The translations under genes were made by a program, and so were the position numbers. A stretch of 51,517 bases of DNA from a bacterium (GTDB lineage: Bacteria; Armatimonadota; Chthonomonadetes; Chthonomonadales; JAMCWF01). Location of the stretch: NCBI GenBank assembly GCA_021842405.1, contig JAKBZR010000014.1, forward strand, positions 1-51,517. Direction: 5' to 3'. This document shows positions 15,898 through 25,717 of this stretch, in pieces. The notes under the pieces were generated by a model. The model did no database searches. It was not told the DNA's origin and saw only the letters and a program-made list of their open reading frames with translations. How positions within the stretch are numbered: position 1 is the first letter of the stretch; each line of letters begins with the position of its first letter.

Positions 15898-16536
15898 ATG
15901 GCACCAACGAATGGATTAAAATTACAATTGCGCACGTCGCTAACTACGATATTGGGATGCTGCTGGATGGTGCTGGCCATCTATTCAGCGGTTCGCGCGA
16001 TGGAATACGGTTGGATGTCGAATGATCCGGCGTTGTGGTGGTCCCTGATTCTCTCGTGTTTAATTGCGTGGGCGGTCATCGAACGGAAACGGTGGGGTCG
16101 GATTTCGCTACAAGGTTTGGCCTTGGCCAACATTCTGCAGCTCCTATTTGCGATGTTACTGGTTGCCGACGCGGTAGCCAACATTTCTATTTCGGCCGTT
16201 CCATGGCTGCCAAGCTCGTTTCATGTTTACGGACGAGGGATGTTATTCGGGGTGGCGCTTTCGGCTTTAAGCGTCATTTCTCTGATCTGGTTTCGGCACC
16301 CAGAAGTGGTGGCCGAATTTGAAACCGGGAAACAGCGGTCGACTCGTAAATGGCAGCTTTACATCGCATACACGCTCGTATTTGGATGGCTGTTATCGCT
16401 CGCAATGAGCCATGATGTAACGCGCTTCGCCAGCTTCTTGCGGCATTTACACAACTCCAGCCATGCGGGTCAATACCGTCAGAGCAATGGATTTTCGAGC
16501 GAGGGTCCGATCTCGTGGCCCAGCCGCAGCGCCTGA
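15898..16536 (+). CDS. Hypothetical multi-pass membrane protein
   Basis: A 212-residue integral membrane protein with about five hydrophobic stretches: TTILGCCWMVLAIYSAV, LWWSLILSCLIAWAVI, ALANILQLLFAMLLVADAVANI, GMLFGVALSALSVISLIWF and WQLYIAYTLVFGWLLSLAM. I do not recognise the family. The ATG at 15898 is preferred because GGAGGTG lies about ten bases before it; the longer reading frame from 15814 lacks such a site. Its last 58 bases overlap, tail to tail, with the glycerate kinase gene. The C-terminal ~35 residues are hydrophilic and may be an accidental extension into the convergent gene. Confidence 0.6.
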   Translation: MAPTNGLKLQLRTSLTTILGCCWMVLAIYSAVRAMEYGWMSNDPALWWSLILSCLIAWAVIERKRWGRISLQGLALANILQLLFAMLLVADAVANISISAVPWLPSSFHVYGRGMLFGVALSALSVISLIWFRHPEVVAEFETGKQRSTRKWQLYIAYTLVFGWLLSLAMSHDVTRFASFLRHLHNSSHAGQYRQSNGFSSEGPISWPSRSA

Positions 16537-17642
16537 GCCATATTTCTTGAAGCGGCGGATAGTAGTGTTTCCGCATTGGCCATAGCTTCAGGCAGAGAAT
16601 AGGGGACGTGCATGATGGAGAAGGCCGCCGCAATGCCCCAGCGATTCAACGTCTCGATATCAACGTCAACCACACCGCTGAGCGCAATGACCGGCCTTCC
16701 AACGGAGAGGGCGAGTCGGCCGACCGCTCCAACCACCTTGCCGAAACCCGATTGAAGGTCAATCTTGCCTTCACCGGTGATGACCAGATCGCTTTTCGCC
16801 ATTCGCTTTTCAAGCTGAACGGCGCGCGCCACGACCTGCCAGCCCGGTTCCAGGCCGGCACCCAGATAGGCGGCGAGTCCAGCACCCAGTCCGCCGGCCG
16901 CACCGGCTCCCGGCAAGGAAGCCATATCGAAACCGGTAATCCGAGCCGTTACCTCAGCGAAGCGCTGCAGTGCCGCGTCCAATTTCTCGATCATCTCGGA
17001 ACCGGCGCCCTTTTGTGGACCGTATACCACGCTCGCTCCTTCAGCGCCCAGCAAAGGATTGGTCACATCACATGCCACCATCAATTTGAGATGACGGTAC
17101 GGCTCCAGCCCGGAAATATCCACCTCGTACAATTTTTGTAGCGCCAAGCCGCCCTGCTCCAGCACACGGCCATCGCCATCCAGGAACCGCGCGCCTAATG
17201 CCGATAGAGCACCCGAGCCGCCGTCATTCGTCGCGCTGCCGCCGATACCGATGATCATCCGGCTGCATCCGGTGGCTGCTGCTTGCTTGATCAGCTCACC
17301 AACTCCATAAGTGGTCGCTTTATCGGGTGCCAGCTCGTTTGAATTAAGCTGAGCCAGTCCGGCAGCCCTCGCCATCTCGATCACCGCGGTTCGCTGATCG
17401 CCGAGCAAACCCCATTCCGCCTGAATCGGGCGCATCAAGGCGTCATGAACGGGCACCGGTCGAACGGTTCCGCCGGTCGCGGTGACCAGCGTTTCGAGGG
17501 TCCCGTCTCCCCCGTCCGCGAGCGGGCAGATGTCCAGGTCGGCCCCGGGAATTACGGCTGCAATGGCATCCGATATGATGCGTGCTGCTCGGCTCGCACT
17601 GAGCGACCCTTTGAATGCGTTGGGGCAAATTAAGATGCGCAA
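16479..17642 (-). CDS. Glycerate kinase (GlxK/GarK family)
   Basis: Phosphorylates glycerate to 2- or 3-phosphoglycerate. The core motifs are complete: ILICPNAFKGSLSA at the N-terminus, CPLADGGDGTLETL, MARAAGLAQL, TTYGVGELI, IIGIGGSATNDGGSGALSALGARFLD, the VACDVTNPLLGAEGAS segment, LPGAGAAGGLGAG, and LVITGEGKIDLQSGFGK. I take the TTG at 17642 as start (387 residues), because family members begin one or two residues before R-I-L-I-C-P; an upstream ATG at 17699 would add 19 residues without similarity. The C-terminal end overlaps the convergent membrane-protein gene. Confidence 0.88.
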   Translation of the reverse strand: MRILICPNAFKGSLSASRAARIISDAIAAVIPGADLDICPLADGGDGTLETLVTATGGTVRPVPVHDALMRPIQAEWGLLGDQRTAVIEMARAAGLAQLNSNELAPDKATTYGVGELIKQAAATGCSRMIIGIGGSATNDGGSGALSALGARFLDGDGRVLEQGGLALQKLYEVDISGLEPYRHLKLMVACDVTNPLLGAEGASVVYGPQKGAGSEMIEKLDAALQRFAEVTARITGFDMASLPGAGAAGGLGAGLAAYLGAGLEPGWQVVARAVQLEKRMAKSDLVITGEGKIDLQSGFGKVVGAVGRLALSVGRPVIALSGVVDVDIETLNRWGIAAAFSIMHVPYSLPEAMANAETLLSAASRNMAQALRLGHEIGPSLENPLL

Positions 17643-17741
17643 CGTGAAGCCCTGTTCAGCGACCGAATATACCCTTTGTGATTGATAATGTCGTCTCACC
17701 CAGGAAGTCGCTAGCGGTTGCTGAGACTAATGTGGATTGGC

Positions 17742-20700
17742 CTACTCAATCCAACCGAAGTCGCCGCCTAGTATTTGATTGACTGTCTCCTGGATTGGCT
17801 GTTTCAAATCAACGCCCCTGCCGGCCTCCACCACCGATTCCCCTTTATCGCTGGCGAGGTGTATCCAAACGCGGCCATCGCCTGGATATCGCTCCAGCGC
17901 CCCTCGTAAAAGTCGCAGCTTGGGGCGGTGCATCTCATTAATGCGGATGTGAAGGATTCGCTTGCCGTTGGAATTACTATTTGATTTGGAGGTGGTATCC
18001 ACCTGATTGATCTCATCCGCCAAAATCTCCACCTCAGCGGCAAACCCATTTCCCTCCTCATTACCCTCGCCGGAATCCCCGTTGACCTTTCGTCCGCGAG
18101 CAACCGAACTCTCCCGGTAGCTGACCTTTCCCTTTAACAGTATGACCCGATCCAGCGTCAGCCACTTGCTGCATTCACGATAAACGGTCGGAAAAACGGT
18201 AACCCGTACCGAATCGGACAAATCCTCAACCGTCAAAAAGACCATCTTTTCATGGGTTCGTTTAGTTGTGAACGGTTTGACTTGCGTCACAATGCAAATC
18301 AAGGAGACCTCGTCGTGGTCGGCCTTCTCTTTTAATTCGGCAATCGTCGTATTAGCCTGCTTCAGCATCTGAGGCGGTACGTGCTTCAGTGGATGATCCG
18401 AGATGTAGAGGCCCAAAAGCTCCCTCTCAAACGCCAGCATCTCGGCATGATTGTAGTCTGTTGCCTCATTCGGCATAGTACTTTCGTTGACAGTTTGGAT
18501 TTGCTCACCGCCGAACAACGGGGACTGTCCAGCTCGTCGATTCCGTTGCTCCCGTGACACCCGGCTTAATTCGTTGTCCAGTGAATTCAGGAGCGATTTT
18601 CGATTGGGATGAATCGAACGAAACGCGCCGCATCGAATTAACGCTTCGATGACCGAGCGATTGATGCCGCCGTGGGCAGCAGTACGGCTCACGAAATCGG
18701 AGAACGAGGTGAAATCGCCGCTCTCGGAGCGGGCGGCCAGGATTATTTCAACCGCCGCCCGGCCTACGTTCTTAATCGCACTGAGGCCGAAACGGATTGA
18801 TTTTCCCTCCACCTCAAAATCGGCGCCGCTTCGATTGATGTCGGGCGGCAGCACCTCGATCTTTAACCGCTGGCATTCCTCAATGGCGCCGGTCAGTTTA
18901 TCGGTTCGGTCACTGAAGCAGGCCATCAAGGCGGCCATATATTCCACCGGATAGTTTGCTTTCAAGTAGGCCGTTTGGTAAGCCAGCAGCGCATAGCAAA
19001 CCGAATGGGCTTTATTGAACGCATACCCGGCGAAAGGCTCAATCAGGTCAAAAATCTCATTCGCCTTTTTTGCGTTGATGCCGTTCTTAGCCGCCCCATC
19101 CACGAAGTTGGCTCGCTCCTGAGCCATCGTCTCCCTTTTCTTTTTGCCCATCGCCCGGCGTAAAATATCGGCTTGACCGAGCGTATACCCGGCGATGGCC
19201 TGCACGATTCGAAGCACCTGATCCTGGTAAACGATAACCCCATAGGTCTCCTCCAGAATCGGCTTCAGCAAATCGTGCGGACATCTGATCGGATCGAGCC
19301 CATGTTTGGCGCGGATGAAGGTTGGGATGTGGGCCATCGGGCCGGGGCGATAGAGGGCGACCATTGCGGCCAGATCACGGATCGAATTTGGCTTGAGGCT
19401 CTGAATGTAGCGCCTCATGCCGGCACTCTCGAGTTGAAATACACCGGTCGTCTCGCCCTGGCCCAGCATCTCGAACGTCCTCTTATCGTCGAGCGGAAGC
19501 AAGCCCAGATCGAGATTGACCTGCCTGAATTTTTCGATATTTTGCAAAGCACGGCTTATGATGGAGAGGTTTATCAACCCCAGAAAGTCCATTTTCAGCA
19601 GTCCGATCTGCTCCAGCGCGCCGGCCGGATATTGCGTCACCAGGCCGCCGTCGGCCGAGCGGCTGAGCGGCACGTGGTTAACCAGCGGATCGCGTGAAAT
19701 CACGACGCCGGCCGCATGAACCGAGGCGTGACGGGAGATTCCTTCAAGCCGGCGGGCGGTATCCAGGAGCTGGCGGGCATTTCCGTCGCTGCGATACAGC
19801 TCTTTCAGCTCGGTGCTCTGTTCCAGCGCATCACTGATGGTGATGCCGAGTTGAGACGGGATCAATTTACAGATGCGATCTACTTCAGGGATCGGCACGG
19901 CCAGCGCACGGCCGGAATCCCGCACCGCCGCTTTCGCCTGAAGAGTGCCGAAGGTGGTAATTTGAGCGACGTGATCCTCACCGTATTTTTCGGTAACGTA
20001 TCGGATCACCTCGTCCCGGCGGGAGTCCTCAAAATCCATATCAATATCCGGCATCTGAACCCGCTCCGGATTCAGAAACCGCTCGAAGGTGAGGTCGTAT
20101 TCGAGGGGGTCAATATCGGTGATCCCCACCGCGTATGAGGTAAGGCTGCCGGCCGCCGATCCACGGACTCCGAAGAAGATGCCCCTCTCACGGGCGAAAC
20201 GGGCGAAATCGCGCACGATCAGAATATATTGGCTGAAACCGGTCTGCCGTATCACCGAAAGCTCGTAGTCCAGCCGGTGCAAGGCCACTTCCGACGGCGA
20301 TCCCTTACACCGTTGGGCGATCCCATCCCGAGCCAGTTGCATGAGGTATTCATGGGCTTCCATACCGTTCGGAATTTCAGGGGTGGGTAGTTGAAGGCGG
20401 CCGAACTCCAGCTTTAAGTTGCAGCGATCCGCAATTTCAACCGTGCGCTCCACTGCATCGCCGTGTTGCCTGAAGACACCGGCCATCTCTTCGGCCGATT
20501 TCAGGTAAAAGTGGTTGGAGCCGTACCGCAGGCGCTCCGGTTCATTTACGGTGGAGCCGGTCCCGATGCAAAGCAACACATCATGGGCATCCGCATCCGC
20601 TTGATTCAGGTAGTGAACGTCGTTTGTACAGATGAGGGGCAAATGCAGCTCAGCCGCGATTTTCAGTAGACCTTCATTGCACTTATGTTGCTCGGGAAGC

Positions 20701-21245
20701 GTATGGTACTGCAGTTCAATAAAGTAGTTATCAGAACCGAATATCTCGCTGTACATCACGGCAGTATCGCGGGCGGCCGTGTAGTTGTTTTGCAAAAGAG
20801 CGGTGCAGACCTCACCGCCAAGGCAGGCGCTGGTTGCAATCAATCCTTCGTGATACTGTCTTAACAGCTTATGGTCAACCCGAGGCTTGTAATAAAACCC
20901 TTCGATCGCGGCGATGGTGGTCAACTTCAACAGATTGTGATAGCCGGTTTCATCTTTGGCCAGTAAAAGCAAGTGATAGGCGTTTTTCTCGTTCGCAGCG
21001 CCTCGTCGTTCGGTATGGTTACCGGGCGTAACGTACGCCTCCACCCCGATGATGGGCTTGATTCCCTTGCTCTGACATTTCACGTAAAAATCGAGCGAGC
21101 CGTACATCATCCCATGGTCGGTCAAGGCCAGAGCCGGCATCTCAAGCTCGGCCGCTCGGTTGATCAACAGATCGAGTCGCGCTGCGCCGTCCAGCAGACT
21201 GTATTCGGAATGGGTATGGAGATGAACAAAGTTTCGGTGGGACAT
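17742..21245 (-). CDS. dnaE: DNA polymerase III alpha subunit
   Basis: Replicative DNA polymerase. The 1167-residue protein starts MSHRNFVHLHTHSEYSLLDG, the PHP domain with its metal-binding His residues. Then come the palm-domain catalytic motif MPDIDMDFED (~396-405), FGVRGSAAGSLTSYAVG, RHASVHAAGVVIS, the KMDFLGL motif with the third Asp, VALYRPGPM, the IVYQDQVLRI helix-hairpin-helix region, and a C-terminal OB-fold (DEVSLICIVTQVKPF...VFLTVEDLSDSVRVTVFPTVY). The ATG at 21245 matches family starts; a TTG 39 bases upstream is an alternative. The order is that of DnaE rather than PolC. The gene ends 42 bases before 17700. Confidence 0.95.
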   Translation of the reverse strand: MSHRNFVHLHTHSEYSLLDGAARLDLLINRAAELEMPALALTDHGMMYGSLDFYVKCQSKGIKPIIGVEAYVTPGNHTERRGAANEKNAYHLLLLAKDETGYHNLLKLTTIAAIEGFYYKPRVDHKLLRQYHEGLIATSACLGGEVCTALLQNNYTAARDTAVMYSEIFGSDNYFIELQYHTLPEQHKCNEGLLKIAAELHLPLICTNDVHYLNQADADAHDVLLCIGTGSTVNEPERLRYGSNHFYLKSAEEMAGVFRQHGDAVERTVEIADRCNLKLEFGRLQLPTPEIPNGMEAHEYLMQLARDGIAQRCKGSPSEVALHRLDYELSVIRQTGFSQYILIVRDFARFARERGIFFGVRGSAAGSLTSYAVGITDIDPLEYDLTFERFLNPERVQMPDIDMDFEDSRRDEVIRYVTEKYGEDHVAQITTFGTLQAKAAVRDSGRALAVPIPEVDRICKLIPSQLGITISDALEQSTELKELYRSDGNARQLLDTARRLEGISRHASVHAAGVVISRDPLVNHVPLSRSADGGLVTQYPAGALEQIGLLKMDFLGLINLSIISRALQNIEKFRQVNLDLGLLPLDDKRTFEMLGQGETTGVFQLESAGMRRYIQSLKPNSIRDLAAMVALYRPGPMAHIPTFIRAKHGLDPIRCPHDLLKPILEETYGVIVYQDQVLRIVQAIAGYTLGQADILRRAMGKKKRETMAQERANFVDGAAKNGINAKKANEIFDLIEPFAGYAFNKAHSVCYALLAYQTAYLKANYPVEYMAALMACFSDRTDKLTGAIEECQRLKIEVLPPDINRSGADFEVEGKSIRFGLSAIKNVGRAAVEIILAARSESGDFTSFSDFVSRTAAHGGINRSVIEALIRCGAFRSIHPNRKSLLNSLDNELSRVSREQRNRRAGQSPLFGGEQIQTVNESTMPNEATDYNHAEMLAFERELLGLYISDHPLKHVPPQMLKQANTTIAELKEKADHDEVSLICIVTQVKPFTTKRTHEKMVFLTVEDLSDSVRVTVFPTVYRECSKWLTLDRVILLKGKVSYRESSVARGRKVNGDSGEGNEEGNGFAAEVEILADEINQVDTTSKSNSNSNGKRILHIRINEMHRPKLRLLRGALERYPGDGRVWIHLASDKGESVVEAGRGVDLKQPIQETVNQILGGDFGWIE

Positions 21246-21355
21246 ACCGGCGCGAATGAACACCCTTTCGTCGAAACGGTACAAACCCTATATGCGGGCG
21301 GTCATTAGTCGCTCAGCGTTGCATATAGGAGGATGTTGAAAATAATATAACGCCC

Positions 21356-22648
21356 CTATTTTATCCGAAGCGGATTGGCTTGTAAAGGCACACTTCCGCT
21401 ATCTTTGTTGGATTTAGTATTCTCATTCTGCGGATTTCCGATGAAGGCCGACAGCGCCGATCGGGCGTTTTTGGCGTTGGTAAGGGCAAACAATCGGGTT
21501 GAGACAGTAACTGGATCTCCTCGATTGATAACGACTGGATCCTCGGAGGTCGTTGCTATTGCTGCCAGTCGGTTGAAATCAGTGCCGACCGGTGATGGAA
21601 TGAGGCTGATTTGCCAGCTTGGCCTGATTGATTGGGAGCTCGAATCAATTACGGGCAGGCGCCAGATAATGCCCGAAGTGATATCCCGCCAGCGGCAGGC
21701 CATTAACAGCCCATCTGATAAAGCTTGAGGAGGTACCAGTTCGGACACAGTGGACCCGTAGCTTCGATCCCCGGCCAGCAGCGGCAACAACTCCACTTTT
21801 TCCAGTGCCATATCCTCCAGTGGAGATAATATCAGCTTTACTGAAATGACGGATGAACCGGCAGTAAGCGTCAGAGTCAGATCGGCGGTCCAGCGCAACC
21901 CCATCATACCGTTTAATACCAGACCAACCGTTTTATTATCATGGAACGGCATGATACGCTTGAGGTTGAAATCGTCCCACCACGAGCGTGCACCCACCCC
22001 TCCGCTGAGGACCCGGCCCAATGGGATTGAGGTCCCAACCAACCGCCAAGCGCCGTTTGCATTGGCACATAAGGAAAGACCGGCGACGTCGGAGGAGGTA
22101 TGAAAAATGACCGCTCCGATTCGATTATTTTCCAGGTAGGCGGTGCGATGGCTGATCCGGACCAGCGGCTTGGGAGGTACGGTGGTTGGTAAAGCCGGTG
22201 GGGCTGCGCTGAGATGCTGGAGCACGAGAACCCGGGTTTGGATCGGGGCGCCGTTTTGAATTAGGTTCAACGAGGTAACCAGGGGTGAGCGGGCGCCGTT
22301 TGGTTGTACCCAATAGTGAAAGGTCACCGTTTGATTGGGCGCCAAGGCTGGTAAATCGGGACCGGTATCTCCATGTGAGTAATCCAGTCCCGTAAGGTTG
22401 TACAATCTAGCAATGATGGTATTTGGAGATAGTGGTTGAGGTCCACTATTTTGTATGGTTGCAATCAGCTCCGTGTCATCCGTGCCGATAACGTACCCAT
22501 GCTTGGCTGCAAAGGAGACAATCTTCACACCGCTGGATGTGGGCTGACCGAACGCATTAGCAGATGACAACAAAATCATTGGTAGGGTAAGGATTATCAA
22601 TAACTTGCGGGTTGTCAGAGACTGCTCCTCCTTCGATGAGTGACGCAA
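21356..22648 (-). CDS. Secreted beta-rich protein of unknown function with CARDB-like N-terminal domain
   Basis: A 430-residue exported protein. The signal peptide is LLIILTLPMILLSSANAFG, cleaved near residue 34. Residues ~40-150 look like an immunoglobulin-like CARDB-type domain (ELIATIQNSGPQPLSPNTI, DLPALAPNQTVTFHYWV). A Pro-rich linker (PPALPTTVPPKP) follows, then a beta-sandwich-like region with YLENNRIGAVIFHTSSDVAGLSL and GARSWWDDFNLKRIMPF, which resembles carbohydrate-active accessory modules. No catalytic motif is visible. Two ATGs near 22648 are possible; GGAGGAGCAG lies before the internal TTG/ATG region so the exact start is uncertain. It diverges from selA. Confidence 0.65.
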   Translation of the reverse strand: MRHSSKEEQSLTTRKLLIILTLPMILLSSANAFGQPTSSGVKIVSFAAKHGYVIGTDDTELIATIQNSGPQPLSPNTIIARLYNLTGLDYSHGDTGPDLPALAPNQTVTFHYWVQPNGARSPLVTSLNLIQNGAPIQTRVLVLQHLSAAPPALPTTVPPKPLVRISHRTAYLENNRIGAVIFHTSSDVAGLSLCANANGAWRLVGTSIPLGRVLSGGVGARSWWDDFNLKRIMPFHDNKTVGLVLNGMMGLRWTADLTLTLTAGSSVISVKLILSPLEDMALEKVELLPLLAGDRSYGSTVSELVPPQALSDGLLMACRWRDITSGIIWRLPVIDSSSQSIRPSWQISLIPSPVGTDFNRLAAIATTSEDPVVINRGDPVTVSTRLFALTNAKNARSALSAFIGNPQNENTKSNKDSGSVPLQANPLRIK

Positions 22649-22871
22649 CCTATTACGGTTTTACTTGGGAAATGATGCCGATGCGATGGTTGTGCCCGAT
22701 TGAACCTTTTAAATAAAAATCCAACTCGCCGATGACTATCCGAGCTGCAAATGCTCTGATAAACGCTCTTATTGCCTGGAGATGGAAATGATCCTCGCCT
22801 TAACCATTCTCATTATAGCACCCTCACGCCCTGACCATCGCAACAATACCCCACTCCTCGGTAATCGCCTG

Positions 22872-22880
22872 TGGTACAAT
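22872..22880 (+). promoter_or_regulatory. Putative extended -10 promoter of selA
   Basis: TGG-TACAAT lies 41 bases before the selA ATG and is identical, including the preceding GTG context, to the -10 of the rpsF operon. No clear -35 hexamer is present. Confidence 0.4.
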
Positions 22881-22920
22881 TCACTTTCGGAAGAGTTGCA
22901 TTTCTAAGAAGTCCACCATT

Positions 22921-24351
22921 ATGGATCGGAATGGAATGACTAAGGAAGCTCAAAGCGATCACCGCCGCCAATTGCCATCCGTCTCACGCCTTTTGGAAAC
23001 TTCAGCGATCAAATCGCTCATCGAATCGGAGGGCAGGCCGCTGATACTGAAGGCAATTCGTGAAGAGTTGAGCCGATTGCGCGTCCAACTTCCAAACGGT
23101 TCCGATTCTTATCAAATTTCAGTTGAAAATATCGCCGCAAGCGTAGCGATGAACATGCGCAACCGAATTGATCAATCCATTAAGCCGGTCATCAATGCAA
23201 CCGGCATCATCCTTCACACCGGTTTGGGCAGGGCGGTGTTGCCGAAGGCCGCCATCGAAAACGCCGTTCGGATCGCAACCGGTCACTGCAATCTGGAAAT
23301 CATGCTGGAGACCGGGAACCGGGGCGACCGCCAGGCCCATCTCCAATCGTTGCTGAGTGAGTTGACCGGCGCCGAATCGGCCGCTGTTTTCAACAATAAC
23401 GCAGCGGCGGTGCTGATTGTAATGACCGCACTGGGCGCCGGTAAAGAGGTGATCGTCTCACGAGGTGAACTGGTTGAGATCGGCGGCAGTTTTCGGCTGC
23501 CCGACCTTATTCGAACCAGCGGAGCCACACTGGTTGAGGTGGGAACAACCAACCGGACACGCCTCACCGATTACGCCAATGCACTCAATGACCGGACCGC
23601 CATCATCTTGCGCTGCCACCCCAGCAACTTCCGAATGATCGGTTTTACCGAGGAGGCCACCAATACCGAGCTTGCCGAATTTTGCCGGCAGCATGGTCTG
23701 ATCTTAGTGGACGATCTGGGCAGCGGCGCGTTGGTGGACTGCAGCAACACCGGATTGGAGCCTGCCGTTACCGTGCAACAGTCACTGGCCTCCGGTGCTG
23801 ATCTGGTAACCTTCAGCGGCGACAAGATGCTGGGCGGTCCCCAGGCTGGCATCGTGGTTGGAAACCGGCCTCTCGTTTCTCAGTTGATTTCGCATCCGCT
23901 TGCCCGTGCAATGCGAGTGGACAAGATTACTCTGGCGTTACTGGAGACGGTGCTCCAGCTTTACCTGAATCCGGAACGCGCTGGGTCAGAGATACCCACC
24001 TTATGGAGATTGGGCCGCCCTTTGGCTGAACTGAAAAGGCAGGCGCAGAGATTAGTTAAATTGATGAAAAATGAGCTTCCGGACCGGTATCGGCTTGAAA
24101 TCATCGCTTCTCAGTCGGAGGTCGGCGGCGGATCGCTGCCGGGGCAAACCATAGCCAGTGTCGCGGTTGCCATATCGGATGATCGCGGCAAGATCGAACT
24201 TTTGGCTCAAAAGTTACGAACCGGATCGCCGCCCGTCGTCGGTTATATCAAGGAGGATCGGCTGTGGCTCGATATGCGGACGGTATCGGGCGACGAGGTT
24301 ACCCTGCTGGCCGAGGCGTTACGAGACGCCGGCGCCAACGGTGAAGTATAA
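22921..24351 (+). CDS. selA: L-seryl-tRNA(Sec) selenium transferase
   Basis: PLP enzyme that converts Ser-tRNA(Sec) to selenocysteyl-tRNA(Sec) using selenophosphate. The 476-residue protein (E. coli 463) has the N-terminal tRNA-binding start RQLPSVSRLLETSAIKSLIE, then PVINATGIILHTGLGRAVLP, NLEIMLETGNRGDR, AAVFNNNAAAVLI, VSRGELVEIGGSFRLPD, VGTTNRTRLTDY, LVDDLGSGALVD, and the PLP lysine Lys302 in FSGDKMLGGPQAGIVVG. Followed by selD and then selC, so a full Sec-tRNA charging unit is encoded here. selB is not in the window. The ATG at 22921 gives the conserved N-terminus; a second ATG 15 bases in is an alternative. Confidence 0.95.
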   Translation: MDRNGMTKEAQSDHRRQLPSVSRLLETSAIKSLIESEGRPLILKAIREELSRLRVQLPNGSDSYQISVENIAASVAMNMRNRIDQSIKPVINATGIILHTGLGRAVLPKAAIENAVRIATGHCNLEIMLETGNRGDRQAHLQSLLSELTGAESAAVFNNNAAAVLIVMTALGAGKEVIVSRGELVEIGGSFRLPDLIRTSGATLVEVGTTNRTRLTDYANALNDRTAIILRCHPSNFRMIGFTEEATNTELAEFCRQHGLILVDDLGSGALVDCSNTGLEPAVTVQQSLASGADLVTFSGDKMLGGPQAGIVVGNRPLVSQLISHPLARAMRVDKITLALLETVLQLYLNPERAGSEIPTLWRLGRPLAELKRQAQRLVKLMKNELPDRYRLEIIASQSEVGGGSLPGQTIASVAVAISDDRGKIELLAQKLRTGSPPVVGYIKEDRLWLDMRTVSGDEVTLLAEALRDAGANGEV

Positions 24352-24402
24352 TAATGAAAATCGGATGTGATATTAATGGGGATATTAAATAATAGACACG
24401 TG

Positions 24403-24613
24403 AGAGTTCACTTCTCTTGGGATGATTATGGCAGCATCGGGAGTCACCCCCACCCTAACCCTCCCCCACGGAGGGAGGAGGGTGTCAGTGCGAGCGAAGC
24501 GAAGCAATCTCATTCCCCAGCATTCTCACAGGATTGGGAAAAGAGTTGCCTGCCTGGCGGCAGACAGGGAGTGAGGGACTTCTGCCTAAATTGCCCAGAG
24601 AACTGAACTCTTT
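24403..24613. repeat. Dispersed repeat family A, copy 3
   Basis: This fills the 307-base gap between selA and selD. Left end AGAGTTCACTTCTCTTGGGATG, right end TTGCCCAGAGAACTGAACTC at 24592-24610. It contains TGCGAGCGAAGCGAAGCAATC at ~24489 and C/G-rich hairpins. About 45 bases separate its right end from the selD start codon. Confidence 0.72.
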
Positions 24614-24658
24614 CTGAATATCCACGCACAGCATCTATCCCTTGGTGAAAGGATCACG

Positions 24659-25717
24659 ATGGATCAGCGGAAACGGCTGACGCACCTTGCACGATGCGCC
24701 GGTTGAGCGTCTAAAATTGGCCCCGGCCAGCTCGCGCAGGTTTTGCGGGAGCTTCCAAGCGAATTGATAAACGGACTGTTGGTCGGTATCGGAACCGCCG
24801 ACGATGCCGGAGTGGTTCGTCTCGACTCGGATCGGGCGCTAGTTCAAACGCTGGACTTTTTTGCCCCCATTGTGGATGATCCCTACCGATTCGGCCGGAT
24901 TGCAGCCACCAATGCGCTCTCCGACGTCTATGCGATGGCAGCAAAACCGTTGACGGCGATGAATGTGGTTGCCTTTCCCTTAAGTGACCGGGGGAATGAG
25001 GAGCTGCTGGCGATATTGCGGGGCGGTGCCGACGCGGTGCTCGAAGCCGGCGCGGTGCTGGTTGGCGGGCATACGGTTGAGGATACGGAACCGAAATACG
25101 GGCTGGCCGTTACCGGTCTGGTGCACCCCGATCGTATAGCCACCAACGCGGGCGCTCGGCCGGGCGACACCATCATTTTAACCAAGCCGATCGGCACCGG
25201 CGTCATCACCACCGCAGCCAAGATGGATGCCTGCCCGGCCGACGCGATGGAGACCGCCTATCGAATTATGGAGAAGCTGAACCGGAGCGCCGCGCTGGCG
25301 GTGGATGTGATTGGTGTGGGAGCGGAGGGGGTCCACGCGATCACCGATATCACGGGCTTTGGATTACTGGGGCACCTCTATAATGTCGCCCGGGCTAGTT
25401 CGGTCAGCATCGCCATTGATGCTTCAAAGGTGCCGGTCTTACCGGAGGCGATGCGTCTCTGGCACGAAGGATATGCGACTGGAGGGGAGCTTTCAAATCG
25501 GGAGTACCTGGAAGGCAATGTTCAATTTTCATCCACCGATAGGAACGACGTAGTCAACCTCTTTTACGATCCTCAAACTTCAGGAGGATTGGCTATCTTT
25601 GTTGAGCCGAAGGCGGCACCCCTATTGATGGACGAGCTGGAAAAGAATGGGGTGGAGTGGGCAGTCGTCATTGGTGAGGTTGAGGCGCCGCGCCAAGCCG
25701 CTATTCGGATTGAATGA
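24659..25717 (+). CDS. selD: Selenophosphate synthetase, itself a selenoprotein (in-frame UGA)
   Basis: Makes selenophosphate from selenide and ATP. Reading from the ATG at 24659 through an in-frame TGA at 24704-24706 gives 352 residues (family ~345): MDQRKRLTHLARCAG-U16-ASKIGPG, where U16 sits at the catalytic Cys/Sec position of SelD and the following Lys is the family's essential one. After it come VGIGTADDAGVVRLD, VQTLDFFAPIVDDPYRFGRIAATNALSDVYAMAAKP, VGGHTVEDTEPKYGLAVTG, AITDITGFGLLGHL and YDPQTSGGL. A gene finder stopping at UGA would start at an internal codon (24743) and lose the active site. A SECIS-like hairpin follows the UGA. The upstream AAAGGATC is a fair ribosome binding site. 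The stop codon lies inside a family A repeat end. Confidence 0.93.
24704..24758 (+). promoter_or_regulatory. UGA selenocysteine codon and bacterial SECIS-like hairpin in selD
   Basis: After the UGA at 24704, AGCTC (24729-24733) pairs with GAGCT (24749-24753) and CGCA (24735-24738) with TGCG (24744-24747), with one G/G mismatch between and a five-base apical loop GGTTT. TTGG/CCAA (24717-24720, 24755-24758) can close the base. The loop lies about 33 bases after the UGA and contains the GGU expected for SelB recognition in bacterial SECIS elements. Confidence 0.7.

Noticed and set aside
24704-24706. TGA in selD as a nonsense mutation making a pseudogene
   Set aside because: It lies exactly at the catalytic Cys/Sec position, is followed by a SECIS-like hairpin, and selA and tRNA-Sec are adjacent; recoding explains it better.
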